64,000 bases of DNA from Niabella yanshanensis (GTDB taxonomy: Bacteria; Bacteroidota; Bacteroidia; Chitinophagales; Chitinophagaceae): positions 2,046,001 through 2,110,000 of the forward strand of contig NZ_CP139960.1 of the NCBI RefSeq assembly GCF_034424215.1. Reading direction: 5' to 3'. Numbering within the stretch: the stretch's first letter is position 1; each line of letters starts with the position of its first letter. The notes beneath the pieces are model-generated. The model was given only the letters and a program-made list of their open reading frames with translations. It did not search any database and was not told the origin of the DNA. Below are positions 46,904 through 56,468 of the stretch, piece after piece. Position numbers and translations under genes: made by a program.

Positions 46904-47287
46904 ATGCTCATATTCAGGAAAAAATATTTCTTCTCTTTCGTCTTATTATTTGTTGTGGAAGTACTGATTGCGCTCTATATACATGATAATTTTGTACGAC
47001 CTTATATCGGTGACGTATTCGTTGTGATACTGATTTATTGCTTTGTAAAATCTTTTATAAAACTACCGGTTCTACCTGCTGCAACCGGTGTACTGGTATT
47101 TTCTTTTATTATTGAAACACTTCAATACTTCAATATTGTGGACCGGCTGGGGCTGGGACATTCAAAACTTGCCAGAACGGTGATCGGTACCTCTTTTGCG
47201 TGGGAAGATATAGGGGCTTATGTTGCCGGGTTCATTATCATACTCCTCGCCGAAAGATCCGGCAGCATAAAAACAAAGGACCGCTGA
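46904..47287 (+). CDS. DUF2809 membrane protein
   Basis: 127 residues, four hydrophobic segments. The motifs GDVFVVILIYCFVKSF, FIIETLQYFNIVDRLGL and GTSFAWEDIGAY match DUF2809, a family of small inner-membrane proteins without known function. Probably co-transcribed with the secreted protein upstream. It is convergent with the second bestrophin, 6 bp away. Confidence 0.85.
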   Translation: MLIFRKKYFFSFVLLFVVEVLIALYIHDNFVRPYIGDVFVVILIYCFVKSFIKLPVLPAATGVLVFSFIIETLQYFNIVDRLGLGHSKLARTVIGTSFAWEDIGAYVAGFIIILLAERSGSIKTKDR

Positions 47288-47293
47288 CAATCA

Positions 47294-48199
47294 TTACATC
47301 TGGTAATAGGTATTATTTTCTTCTCTCACCGGCAGGTTCGGGTCTCCTATCATCTGTTTAATATTGATCTCAGTGGTAGTTGCCAAAGCCGTCATGGGTG
47401 TATCTACCGGTGTATTCTCGAAAGGGTCCTGCATAATTATAGCAGTTTTCTCAATAGCAATAAACATTACCGGTAACGCAATGGATAACAGAATTTCGGG
47501 TACAATAAAGTTATCGCTCAAGCCAAAGGGCAATATAAACGTGAATGCGAAAATCAAGGTATGTAACAGCATGCTGTACGATCGGGGAAAAACCGTTTTT
47601 TTAATACGCTCACACTTTCCCATCGAATCGCAAAGCCGTGCTATGGTGGTATCTAATTGCACCTGCCTGAATTCGCTGATTCGCCCCTCATCATACCAGC
47701 GTTTTATTTGAGCTGTATGCTGGTCTAACAGGGCATTGGGAATATTATCGGCCATTATATTATTGGAATTAATGTATGATTGAACGCGATCTGAAAAAGG
47801 CAGCTGCCTTAATGACTCGCCCAGTGCATAGTTCCAGATAACCTGCCGGTGGGCAAAGGCAGTTATTTCCTTTTCATTATCGTCTTTTATAAATAGCTGA
47901 ACCTCCCTGATCAATGTTCTGGAATCATTGACAATGGCACCCCATACAATACGAGCCTCCCACCAGCGCTCGTATGATTGTGCGATACGAAAGGCTAGAA
48001 GCAGGGATACCGCCGTGCCTACGATAGAAGGAATCGCGATGGGGAAGGTAAGTTCCTTTAACAGTCGGAAATGATCCAGCCAGCCAACCAAAATAGCAAA
48101 TACACTGATGGCCAGTATTTCATATTTGATCTGCCTGAGAAAGTAAGGAATGGAAATTTGCTTGTTCAGCAACATAGAATAATTATTTGTAATAATCAT
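47294..48199 (-). CDS. Bestrophin family anion channel, second copy
   Basis: 301 residues from ATG 48199; a longer frame to 48427 overlaps the divergent protease gene and is rejected. Family marks are FRIAQSYERWWEARIVWG and QDPFENTPVDTPMTALA near the C-terminus. Spans at about 20-70 and 200-250. It is clearly a paralogue of the protein at 40383-41366 but only moderately alike. Confidence 0.9.
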   Translation of the reverse strand: MIITNNYSMLLNKQISIPYFLRQIKYEILAISVFAILVGWLDHFRLLKELTFPIAIPSIVGTAVSLLLAFRIAQSYERWWEARIVWGAIVNDSRTLIREVQLFIKDDNEKEITAFAHRQVIWNYALGESLRQLPFSDRVQSYINSNNIMADNIPNALLDQHTAQIKRWYDEGRISEFRQVQLDTTIARLCDSMGKCERIKKTVFPRSYSMLLHTLIFAFTFILPFGLSDNFIVPEILLSIALPVMFIAIEKTAIIMQDPFENTPVDTPMTALATTTEINIKQMIGDPNLPVREENNTYYQM

Positions 48200-48253
48200 T
48201 TTCAAAAAAAATGCCACTTCCTGCGATAGGATTATCTTTAAAGAAAAATAATA

Positions 48254-48919
48254 ATGGGCACTGTAGAAGTTCAGACCGGCAGCGTCATTTGCATTTCGTC
48301 GCATATTATAACTTATGGCAATGCCGCCAGCGAAGAGATCACGAACCAGATAAAGGAAGAAATAGAGACCATGTGGAATGAGCCTTTGGCCAGCATCTAC
48401 TTCAACCACGATACCTATAAAGTGCAATTTAAAATAACGGCCGCTTACAATCCTGCAATGGAGCCCGAAGAGATACTGGCTAATGACAACCCTTTAAATA
48501 ACTATTTCCGGATTGAAGAATTTGCCCACGGCAATATTTCTTTTGTAGACGGATTAGGTTGCAATACGGGATATTTCAAACTGGAAAACCTATACAAAGG
48601 TTCTACCACCGCAGCACATGAGTACGGGCATACATTGGGATTGGAGCACCCCTCTGATATCGACCTCAGAGGCAAAGGTGTGCCCGGCATCATGTACCCC
48701 CGGGGAACCCTTGTAGATGCTGCTTTTCAATATGATCCTGCACAACCTGCAGGTACCAAGGGCGGTACGATGCATCCTATGTTTCGAAAAGTAACACAAA
48801 ATGATATTGACTTATTACAACTTCACCGCCTGGATCTCATCAATAATGTAGCCATCGTAGGAGATTTCAGCAGCGTATGGCATCCTGATCATAGAGATAT
48901 AGATATTGGTTTTGCATAA
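48254..48919 (+). CDS. Metzincin-like metalloprotease (matrixin-type)
   Basis: 221 residues. The extended zinc motif HEYGHTLGLEH at 122-132 and the Met-turn GIMYPR (Met147) define a metzincin, closest in look to M10 matrixin-like proteases. No N-terminal signal peptide or propeptide with a Cys switch is visible, which is unusual. The protein may be cytoplasmic or exported by another route. It is divergent from the second bestrophin and ends 37 bp from the epimerase. Confidence 0.85.
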   Translation: MGTVEVQTGSVICISSHIITYGNAASEEITNQIKEEIETMWNEPLASIYFNHDTYKVQFKITAAYNPAMEPEEILANDNPLNNYFRIEEFAHGNISFVDGLGCNTGYFKLENLYKGSTTAAHEYGHTLGLEHPSDIDLRGKGVPGIMYPRGTLVDAAFQYDPAQPAGTKGGTMHPMFRKVTQNDIDLLQLHRLDLINNVAIVGDFSSVWHPDHRDIDIGFA

Positions 48920-48956
48920 CCGGGTAATGTTGATCAACCTTTCCTGGCTTTTCCTC

Positions 48957-49880
48957 TTACCCCGTAAGTTGTAAGAGAGCCGAATGTAGGGTTGGATAGG
49001 AGAAGCTAAAACCGGCATCCTGAATTTTTTGTGAACTCACAGTAGTGCTTTTCAGTACCTCAACTGCCATTTCACCGAGAACGGTTTTTAACACCCATTT
49101 CGGAACAGGCATACTGAAGTAAAATTTCCCTTTCCCAACCCTGGCTAGCTGGGTTATTAACTCCCTGTTACTGATAACTTCGGGAGCTACTGCATTATAG
49201 CTGCCATTAAAAACACTATGCTCTATAGATTCTATGTATAACTGTACCAGGTCATCGATATGTATCCAGCTCACCATTTGCTTACCGGAACCTAATACAG
49301 CTGCTACCCGGAATTTTAACGGTTTTTGAAATTCTTTTAATGCACCACCCTCATTACTCAAAACGATACCCGTACGGAGCTGCACCAGCCTTACTCCCAT
49401 TGCCCTGACAGGTTCTGTTGCTTTTTCCCATTGATAACAGGTCTCGCCGAGAAAATCGTGTACGTACGGGTCATTTTCATTAAAAGGGGTAGTATTTGGA
49501 ATCATGGGATCAGTACCATACCAGCCAATGCCCGAGGCACTTACCAAAGTTTTTACTTTATGGTCCGATCGCTTTAAAGACTTTACCAGTAACTCACCGC
49601 TTTTAACGCGGCTATCCAGAATTACCTGCTTTCTTTTGTCCGTCCAGCGTTTCTCACTTATGTTGGCTCCCGCCAGGTGAATAATGTGATCAGCCGATGC
49701 TACGGCTTTATCATCTATTGTTTGCTTCTCAACATCCCAGTAGGCATATTGCACATTGGGATCCCTTGGACCTTTTTCGCCCCGCGTCATTACCAGAACT
49801 TGGTATTTTTTTCGCAATAGTTCTTCCACCAACACATTGCCTACCAACCCTGTTCCCCCGGTAATTAAAACAGATTCCAT
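48957..49880 (-). CDS. TIGR01777 family NAD(P)-dependent epimerase (SDR39U1-like)
   Basis: 307 residues. The Rossmann motif [10 protein letters not shown] is at 7-16, with YYAYWD-like substitution [20 protein letters not shown] and a C-terminal DUF1731 segment ([26 protein letters not shown]). Family members (YfcH/SDR39U1) may bind NADPH; substrates are unknown. It lies 188 bp after the ftsZ gene and is separated from it by a terminator. Confidence 0.9.
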   Translation of the reverse strand: MESVLITGGTGLVGNVLVEELLRKKYQVLVMTRGEKGPRDPNVQYAYWDVEKQTIDDKAVASADHIIHLAGANISEKRWTDKRKQVILDSRVKSGELLVKSLKRSDHKVKTLVSASGIGWYGTDPMIPNTTPFNENDPYVHDFLGETCYQWEKATEPVRAMGVRLVQLRTGIVLSNEGGALKEFQKPLKFRVAAVLGSGKQMVSWIHIDDLVQLYIESIEHSVFNGSYNAVAPEVISNRELITQLARVGKGKFYFSMPVPKWVLKTVLGEMAVEVLKSTTVSSQKIQDAGFSFSYPTLHSALLQLTG

Positions 49881-49995
49881 ATACTGGTTATTTAAATAGC
49901 TCCAACAAATATTACTTTATTAAGTTCTGAAGAAACAGGTTAAATCTTCTATTTTGATTCAATGATGACAAATACCATGCAATAAAATATCAGCA

Positions 49996-50022
49996 ACAAA
50001 AAACCCCCGCAAAGCGGGGGTT
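49996..50022 (-). terminator. Terminator of the division/cell-wall cluster
   Basis: AACCCCCGC pairs with GCGGGGGTT around a 3-nt loop. On the minus strand a T6 run follows. It lies 47 bases past the ftsZ stop and ends the long dcw transcript. Confidence 0.92.
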
Positions 50023-50068
50023 AACAACTATAAAACTAAACCAAACTCCACGTGAATTTCCACAGGGT

Positions 50069-52057
50069 CTAATCTGGCTTTTTACCATCTAAAAACGTGT
50101 TGATGGTATTGATCTGACCATGGTTTTGATCATCGGAAGAAACTTCAAATTTGCTATAGTAACTTTCTATATGAGAAGTGTTATTTTTCAGCTCCATGTT
50201 ACGCCTGATATAAGCAGGCACATTCTCAAACTCATCAGTAGGATCATTGGAGTTGACGTTAAAAGAAAGATTACGCAGCTTTTGAATGCGTTCTAATTGC
50301 CTGCGTTTCCTCATCTCCTCTTCTTCGTAAGCATCATTCAATGCACTAATAGTTGGTTCCACCTCTTTCTCTTTCTCCTTTTCCATCGAAGAGATACTAA
50401 TCGTTGTTTTTTCTATTTCAATCACTTCCTCTTTTTCGTAAACGGTAAAAGGATTTTTCAAAGGCTCTTCTGTTTTTACTTCCTTGGCAGGTGAAGCAGC
50501 TTCTTCTTTTGCCTCTGCATAAATATTTGCAGGTTTGGACAAATAGGTTCTCAATGGCTCCTGTTTTACCTCTTCTGCTTCTTTCTCCTGTTGTTGTGAA
50601 TCCTCTTCTTTCTGAGTTGCGGATGTCGGCTCAAAAACCCTGTTCCCCGGAACAGCTGGAGAATAGAATATATCTTCAGCCTGGTCGTCAACCGCTACTT
50701 CTTTCTCAATATTTTCTACATCCTTAACAAATCGCAGGTCTTCCTCACCCGAACTCAATAAAAAAGTGCTGGTTTTTTCTTCTTTTACAACATCTTCTAC
50801 GGTTGGCATGGGAGCATCCATAAATGAAAAATCATCGATCAATTTGGGCGCCATGGGATCGGGCTTCAAAGCGATAGGCTCGTGTGTCGCAGGAGCAGAA
50901 GCAACAGGTGCTGGTGCTGGTGTGGCTGCCGGGGCTACTACTGATATCGCAGTGACTTTCTCTTCAGTTACCGCAGGTACAGAAGCTACAGGTGCCGGTA
51001 CTGACGCCGCCGGATTGTCACCGCTAAGGCGCATCACAATTTTTCCTTCAGCTGCTTCTTCTTTTTTCAGAACCGGTTTAACGAAAGGGTCTTTATTCTC
51101 AAAGCCTGTTGCGATCAATGTAATACCAATCTGATCTCCCAGGGAGTTATCATATCCCAAACCTAAGATTACATCCGTGTTATCACCTGCATGACTTAAC
51201 AGGTAAGCCTGTATCACTTCAACTTCATCCATAGTAAATTCATGTTCACCTTCGGCAGAGTTGATATTAATCAGGATCCACTTAGCGCCTTTGATATCAT
51301 TGTCATTCAGCAACGGAGAATTCAGCGCTTCTTCAATTGCATGCTGGGCCCTGTCTTCACCTCTTGCTGCAGCATTACCCAAAATAGCCCGTCCTCCGTT
51401 CTTCATTACTGTGCAAACATCCGCAAAGTCAACGTTGATCTGGCCGGTAGAGTTAATGACATCGGTAATACATTTAGCTGCAGTAGCCAATACATTATCT
51501 GCTTTTTCAAAAGCCTCTCTCATTTTCAGGTTACCATACTGATGACGTAACTTGTCGTTACTGATCACCAGTAAGGTATCAACATATTGCTTTAACTGGT
51601 TAATACCTTCTTCGGCTTGCTGCTGACGTTTTTTACCTTCGTAAGCAAAAGGCGTAGTTACGATACCTACCGTTAATACACCCAGGTCCTTACAAATTTT
51701 AGCAATAATAGGCGCACCTCCGGTACCGGTACCACCACCCATCCCGGCAGTGATAAAAGCCATTTTAGTGTTTACCTCTAAAATCTTTCTTATTTCTTCC
51801 AGAGATTCTACAGTAGCCTGGCGACCGATCTCGGGATTAGCGCCCGCACCTAAACCAGATGTTAACTGCGGCCCCAGTTGTATTTTATTAGGAATTTCGC
51901 TGTTAGCGATTGCCTGCGCATCCGTATTACAAATAATGAAATTTACGCCATCTATATCCTGACTGAACATGTGGTTTACAGCGTTACCGCCGCCACCGCC
52001 TACACCTATTACTTTCAAAATAGATGATTGCTCGGTTGGTAAATCAAATTGTATCAT
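50069..52057 (-). CDS. ftsZ: Cell division protein FtsZ with a long C-terminal extension
   Basis: 662 residues, almost twice the E. coli length. The tubulin-like GTPase core fills residues 1 to about 325, with GTP loop GGGTGTG at 107-113. The rest is a Pro/Ala-rich, then acidic and Glu/Lys-rich linker of about 285 residues. VPAYIRR at 613-619 resembles the conserved FtsA/ZipA-binding tail (IPAFLRR), and 43 more residues follow, ending NTFLDGKKPD. It forms the septal ring. It follows ftsA by 189 bp, the largest gap in the cluster apart from its own downstream terminator. Confidence 0.97.
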   Translation of the reverse strand: MIQFDLPTEQSSILKVIGVGGGGGNAVNHMFSQDIDGVNFIICNTDAQAIANSEIPNKIQLGPQLTSGLGAGANPEIGRQATVESLEEIRKILEVNTKMAFITAGMGGGTGTGGAPIIAKICKDLGVLTVGIVTTPFAYEGKKRQQQAEEGINQLKQYVDTLLVISNDKLRHQYGNLKMREAFEKADNVLATAAKCITDVINSTGQINVDFADVCTVMKNGGRAILGNAAARGEDRAQHAIEEALNSPLLNDNDIKGAKWILININSAEGEHEFTMDEVEVIQAYLLSHAGDNTDVILGLGYDNSLGDQIGITLIATGFENKDPFVKPVLKKEEAAEGKIVMRLSGDNPAASVPAPVASVPAVTEEKVTAISVVAPAATPAPAPVASAPATHEPIALKPDPMAPKLIDDFSFMDAPMPTVEDVVKEEKTSTFLLSSGEEDLRFVKDVENIEKEVAVDDQAEDIFYSPAVPGNRVFEPTSATQKEEDSQQQEKEAEEVKQEPLRTYLSKPANIYAEAKEEAASPAKEVKTEEPLKNPFTVYEKEEVIEIEKTTISISSMEKEKEKEVEPTISALNDAYEEEEMRKRRQLERIQKLRNLSFNVNSNDPTDEFENVPAYIRRNMELKNNTSHIESYYSKFEVSSDDQNHGQINTINTFLDGKKPD

Positions 52058-52246
52058 AATTTAAATTTTTAGTACGCCCTGGGGCGCACAATTTTGAAAT
52101 GGGTTAGTGAGTTGTACAACCTTACTCCGCTCCCCCTCTCCAACCTCCGTCGTTTTCTGACAGATCTGGAGAAGGGAAACAAGGCTTAAGGAAAATGAAA
52201 AACTATTAAAAAGAACTATTATAAAACTAATGTGGATCATATCTGA

Positions 52247-53635
52247 TTAGTGCAGCTGCTCATCGCCTTCTTCCGCAAAAATCTTGATCAATCCATCTTT
52301 AAACTTCCTCCAGAAGCCATCGTTCAATGTCTTCTTGGGCTTTGCTACTACTTGCGTCTCTTCCTGTTCCAATGATCCCGCCAAAGCATCTTCTACCTCG
52401 CTCTTACCATCTTTTAATCCTTCTGGTACTTCTACACTGATAAAGCTTTTTTCAAATACCTTACGGTTGTTCTCATAATCATCACATCCTTTTAATATCA
52501 ATCCTAAACAGGTAGAATAAGTTGGTTTTGCCAACTCCTCTATATGACCAGCCGCCAGATGCTCATTTGGCAATCCAATGCGAGCCGGCATACCGGTTAC
52601 ATATTCTGTAAGTTGTATCAGGTGTCTTAACTGAGATCCGCCTCCTGTTAACACGATCCCCCCGTTCAACTGGCGGTTGTCCATGCCAATTTGTTTCAGG
52701 TGGTAAGTAACGAAGTCCAGTATTTCGCTCATGCGCGCCTGTATAATATTGGCCAGGTTTTTAACACTGATTTCCTTGGCAGGCATACCACGTAAACCAG
52801 GAATAGTAATGTAGGCATTAGCTTTTGCCTCATTGGCTAAAGCACTACCAAACTGCGTTTTCATTTGCTCCGCCTGGCTTTTCAATACACCCAAGCCTGT
52901 TTTAATATCATTCGTAATATTTTCACCTGCAAAAGGTATAACAGCCGTATGACGTAATACGCCTTCTGCAAAAACAGCAATATCCGTTGTACCGCCGCCG
53001 ATGTCTACAATTGCTACTCCTGCTTCCAGGTCTTCCTGCGCCATTACCGCTGCAGCAGAAGCCAAGGGCTGCAATACCAAATCTTTGGTACGCAAACCGG
53101 ATTTTTCTACGCTTCTGTTGATATTGCGGATGGCATTTTTATCGCCTGTAATAATATGAAAGTTGGCCCCGAGCTTCACACCACTATAACCAATAGGCCT
53201 TACGATATTGGGCATATTATCAATCGTATATTCCTGCGGAATCACATCAATGATCTGGTCACCTGCCGGAATATATGTTTTGTACTGTTTGCTGATCAGC
53301 AGATCTACTTCGGCCTGCGTGATTTCCTCTTCTTCTGTCTCGCGAACAATATCGCCGCGCGTTTGAAGACTTTTAATGTGATGACCGGCGATCCCCACAT
53401 ACACATCATTAATGTTCAGGTTGGGATTCAGAGAAATACAATTCTCTAAAGCCTGCCTGATCGCTTTGATCGTTTCGTCAATATTTAATACCTGGCCATG
53501 CTTTACGCCATTGCTATTGGCTTTACCAAAACCAAGGATCTCCAGCTTGCCAAACTCGTTCTTACGACCGGCAATTACGGCGATCTTGGTGGTACCAATA
53601 TCAAGGCCTACAATAATGGGTTGTTCGGAATTCAT
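52247..53635 (-). CDS. ftsA: Cell division protein FtsA
   Basis: 462 residues. The actin-like nucleotide fold shows VGLDIGTTKIAVIAG at 9-23, the SHS2/1C subdomain, VDIGGGTTDIAVF near 212-224 and TGGGSQLRHL near 325. The C-terminus ends with a hydrophobic/basic stretch (FWRKFKDGLIKIFAEEG), a plausible membrane-targeting helix. It tethers FtsZ to the membrane. It follows ftsQ by 47 bp. Confidence 0.96.
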   Translation of the reverse strand: MNSEQPIIVGLDIGTTKIAVIAGRKNEFGKLEILGFGKANSNGVKHGQVLNIDETIKAIRQALENCISLNPNLNINDVYVGIAGHHIKSLQTRGDIVRETEEEEITQAEVDLLISKQYKTYIPAGDQIIDVIPQEYTIDNMPNIVRPIGYSGVKLGANFHIITGDKNAIRNINRSVEKSGLRTKDLVLQPLASAAAVMAQEDLEAGVAIVDIGGGTTDIAVFAEGVLRHTAVIPFAGENITNDIKTGLGVLKSQAEQMKTQFGSALANEAKANAYITIPGLRGMPAKEISVKNLANIIQARMSEILDFVTYHLKQIGMDNRQLNGGIVLTGGGSQLRHLIQLTEYVTGMPARIGLPNEHLAAGHIEELAKPTYSTCLGLILKGCDDYENNRKVFEKSFISVEVPEGLKDGKSEVEDALAGSLEQEETQVVAKPKKTLNDGFWRKFKDGLIKIFAEEGDEQLH

Positions 53636-53682
53636 AGTATATCGTTTTTTTAGTTGTTTTATCTTTAAGTACTTTATTGCTT

Positions 53683-55077
53683 CTACCGTTTTTTATCGTT
53701 GCTTTTTGACTGTGTCTTTTTCTCCGGATCGGGTTTCGCCAATAAGTTTCTTTTCACCTCCTCCTTTTTGGGTTCCGGCTTCTTTATCACCGCTTTTTTA
53801 ATTGCTGTATTCTTCTTCGTACCCGTCGAAGACTTTGTGTTTGTTACTTTCTTCGCTTCAGTTTTCTTCGGCGATATTTTAGTACCCGATTTCTTCGTCT
53901 CCACTTTCTTAGCTGTTACCGTTTTTTTAGTTTCAGCTTTTTTATCAGTAGCTTTTGCAGGTTTCGTTATCGCAGGCTTTGCAGCAACTTTTACTACGGG
54001 TTTTGCTTCTTTCTTAGTGCCGTTTTTCGATTCTGCTTTTTTAGGAGCTGCTACAATCAACGGCTCTTCTTTCTTTACAGCCTCCGGTTTATCATTACCC
54101 AGGTACAACAACGAGTCTCCTGTTTCATCGTTTACATTATACACTTCCATTGCCTGGCTGGAAGAATCCAATGGAGGCAAGGCTGCATTCAATGAAGGCG
54201 CAATTTCCAGCATCTCATTAGATGCTCTTGACTGCTGTAACAAGCTTTCAATATTCTTTCTCAACTGCATTGAATCTACTTTTGAATAATGGCCTTTCAC
54301 TCCTATTACCTGCCCGTTGTACTGCACATCGATTTTCTGGTACTTGTCAAAGCCGGTACGCTTCAATACCTGGTCATAAAACAGGTATAACCTGTGAAAC
54401 TTGGAAGCGATATCTGTTCCATCGCCCAAGTCAACTTTATGATTTCCTACAACCGGTATCATCGACATGGTCCAGCAATCTGCACCACAATTATTGATAT
54501 CAATCTGGGCTACCTGGGCATTCCAGAATGGATCTTCATTAATGAAAGATGCAGTAGCTATCACATTTTGCACTAACACGCTATCTGCCCCATTCATTAT
54601 TTTTTTGGACGGATAACCTGTAAATACGGGCAGGTCGAGACTTACTTTATCTGAAAGGGGAATCTGCTTTGCGGCTTCGTCGATATAGAATGATGCTCCT
54701 AAATTCGTGAATACCCTGGCCAATGGCTTACGTTCAGTTACATTTGCATGCAACACATTATTATTGTCAAAATACAGGTCTGCATTATACACCCATGCAC
54801 TCTGTTCCAACAGGTCTTCTATTACGGGTAAATTAAACTCTGATTTAGGCTGGCCTTTTATCCCACCCTTTGTAGCAGCTTTCAACAATTCTGCAATCTG
54901 TTCCTTCGATGTAAAAAGCATTCCCTCTTTAAAGCCTTCAATTTCGATACTATAGCCATTGCATACTCCTGCTTCCTGCGCACGCATAGCGGCTGTAATA
55001 ACCGTGCCCATACCAATGGCTACACCCAACCACATTAGCGTCAAAAAAAATCTCTTTATGGCTCTCTTTTTTCTCAC
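53683..55077 (-). CDS. ftsQ: Cell division protein FtsQ with a basic C-terminal tail, GTG start
   Basis: 464 residues from GTG 55077, one base after the murC stop. A cytoplasmic basic start (RKKRAIKRFF), one span (about 9-30), a POTRA-like segment (IEIEGFKEGMLFTSKEQI) and a beta domain match FtsQ. Known FtsQ proteins end near residue 280; here a further ~130 residues, about one third lysine (41 of 130) with AKP, KKTEAKK and KKPEPKK repeats, follow. The tail should be periplasmic. It recruits FtsB/FtsL in other bacteria. Confidence 0.9.
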   Translation of the reverse strand: MRKKRAIKRFFLTLMWLGVAIGMGTVITAAMRAQEAGVCNGYSIEIEGFKEGMLFTSKEQIAELLKAATKGGIKGQPKSEFNLPVIEDLLEQSAWVYNADLYFDNNNVLHANVTERKPLARVFTNLGASFYIDEAAKQIPLSDKVSLDLPVFTGYPSKKIMNGADSVLVQNVIATASFINEDPFWNAQVAQIDINNCGADCWTMSMIPVVGNHKVDLGDGTDIASKFHRLYLFYDQVLKRTGFDKYQKIDVQYNGQVIGVKGHYSKVDSMQLRKNIESLLQQSRASNEMLEIAPSLNAALPPLDSSSQAMEVYNVNDETGDSLLYLGNDKPEAVKKEEPLIVAAPKKAESKNGTKKEAKPVVKVAAKPAITKPAKATDKKAETKKTVTAKKVETKKSGTKISPKKTEAKKVTNTKSSTGTKKNTAIKKAVIKKPEPKKEEVKRNLLAKPDPEKKTQSKSNDKKR

Positions 55078-55078
55078 T

Positions 55079-56467
55079 TTACTTTGTTAAAATCTGTTTG
55101 ATAGGTTCTATCAGTTTATCGATATCTCCTGCCCCTGCTGTTATGATCACCTCTCCCTGTTCCCTGTTTCGGTTCACCGAAAAGTCTGCTTCTATCCAGT
55201 CCAACAACTGTTCTTTCGTATACAACGCTTTACTTTTAGCATTCACATAATCCAGTACCAGGTTGCTGCTAACACCCTCGATCGGTAATTCTCTTGCAGG
55301 GTAAATGGGTAATAACACGACATTATCCACCCCACCTAGTACTTCGGCAAATCCTGCGGCGAAGTCCCGGGTTCGGGTAAATAAATGAGGTTGAAAAATA
55401 AGCGTACATCTCTTTTCCGGGAACAGTGTTTGTACACCATTTATCAACGCTTTTAATTCCTCCGGGTGATGCGCATAATCATCCACAAAAACCAGGTCTT
55501 TTTGATTAACGATATACTCGAACCGCCTTTTCACTCCTTTGAAAGTGGTTACCGCTGCTTTTATTTTTTCGGCCTCTATACCCAGGTCGCTGGCAACACC
55601 GATTGCGGCCATCATATTCTCTACATTATGCATCCCCCCCATATTCAACCTGATATCGCTGATCCGGTTCCCGGGAAGCACCGCATCAAAAGAATAGCCT
55701 CCTTCATGAACACGAATGTTTGTTGCATAAACTTCAGCGGTATCGTCCTGGATGCTATAAGAAACAGTCCGGTCTGCTACAATTTCCTGCTCCAGCCCCA
55801 ACTTCTTCAATAACAAACCACCCTTTTTGGTTTTAGCAGCGAACTGGCGGAAAGCATCTTTTACATTTGCTTCGGTCTCATAAATATCCAGGTGATCCGC
55901 ATCTGTAGCAGTGATTACCGCTACATCCGGGCTTAATTTCAGGAAACTCCTGTCATATTCATCTGCCTCAATAACACAAACATTGTTATCGCTGCTCCAG
56001 AAATTTGTACCATAATTTGCTGAAATGCCACCCAGGAAAGCATTACAACCATATCCGCTATGACGCAGCAAATGAGCTACCATTGTTGACGTAGTTGTTT
56101 TACCATGCGTACCGGCTACACAAATATTAAAAGAGCCTTCGCTGATCACCTGTAAAATATCACTACGTTTCACTACAGCATAGCCTTCATTTTGGTAAAA
56201 TACCAGTTCTTTATGATCCTTGGGTATAGCCGGAGTATACACTACATAATCTGCTTCTTTAGGTATCAGAGTCAGGTCTTCGTTATAGTGTATGGCTATG
56301 CCCTCCTTTTCAAGCTGGCTCGTGATCGCCGTTTCCGTACGATCATAACCACTTACCTTTTTACCCAGGGAAAGAAAATACCGCGCAATCGCACTCATAC
56401 CTATCCCACCTATACCAATAAAGTATACCGCCTGAACCTCGTTTATATGTTTGCGTACTGCGCTCAT
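55079..56467 (-). CDS. murC: UDP-N-acetylmuramate-L-alanine ligase
   Basis: 462 residues. The N-terminal Rossmann signature FIGIGGIGMSAIA lies at 16-28, the ATP loop AGTHGKTTT at 118-126, then FVDDYAHHPEE and FQPHLFTRT. It adds L-Ala to UDP-MurNAc, the first peptide-stem step. It lies 2 bp from murG. Confidence 0.97.
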   Translation of the reverse strand: MSAVRKHINEVQAVYFIGIGGIGMSAIARYFLSLGKKVSGYDRTETAITSQLEKEGIAIHYNEDLTLIPKEADYVVYTPAIPKDHKELVFYQNEGYAVVKRSDILQVISEGSFNICVAGTHGKTTTSTMVAHLLRHSGYGCNAFLGGISANYGTNFWSSDNNVCVIEADEYDRSFLKLSPDVAVITATDADHLDIYETEANVKDAFRQFAAKTKKGGLLLKKLGLEQEIVADRTVSYSIQDDTAEVYATNIRVHEGGYSFDAVLPGNRISDIRLNMGGMHNVENMMAAIGVASDLGIEAEKIKAAVTTFKGVKRRFEYIVNQKDLVFVDDYAHHPEELKALINGVQTLFPEKRCTLIFQPHLFTRTRDFAAGFAEVLGGVDNVVLLPIYPARELPIEGVSSNLVLDYVNAKSKALYTKEQLLDWIEADFSVNRNREQGEVIITAGAGDIDKLIEPIKQILTK

Positions 56468-56468
56468 T

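Noticed and set aside
47294-48427. Longer start for the second bestrophin
   Set aside because: The extra 76 residues overlap the divergent protease gene and contain no bestrophin features; ATG 48199 fits the family.
48920-48956. Bidirectional terminator between the convergent protease and epimerase genes
   Set aside because: The GGGTAA/TTACCC arms are about 30 nt apart and no T-run follows on either strand.
52058-52246. Small RNA or gene in the ftsA-ftsZ gap
   Set aside because: Only a short ACGCCC/GGGCGC inverted repeat near 52073-52086 stands out; there is no clear promoter-terminator pair or convincing frame.
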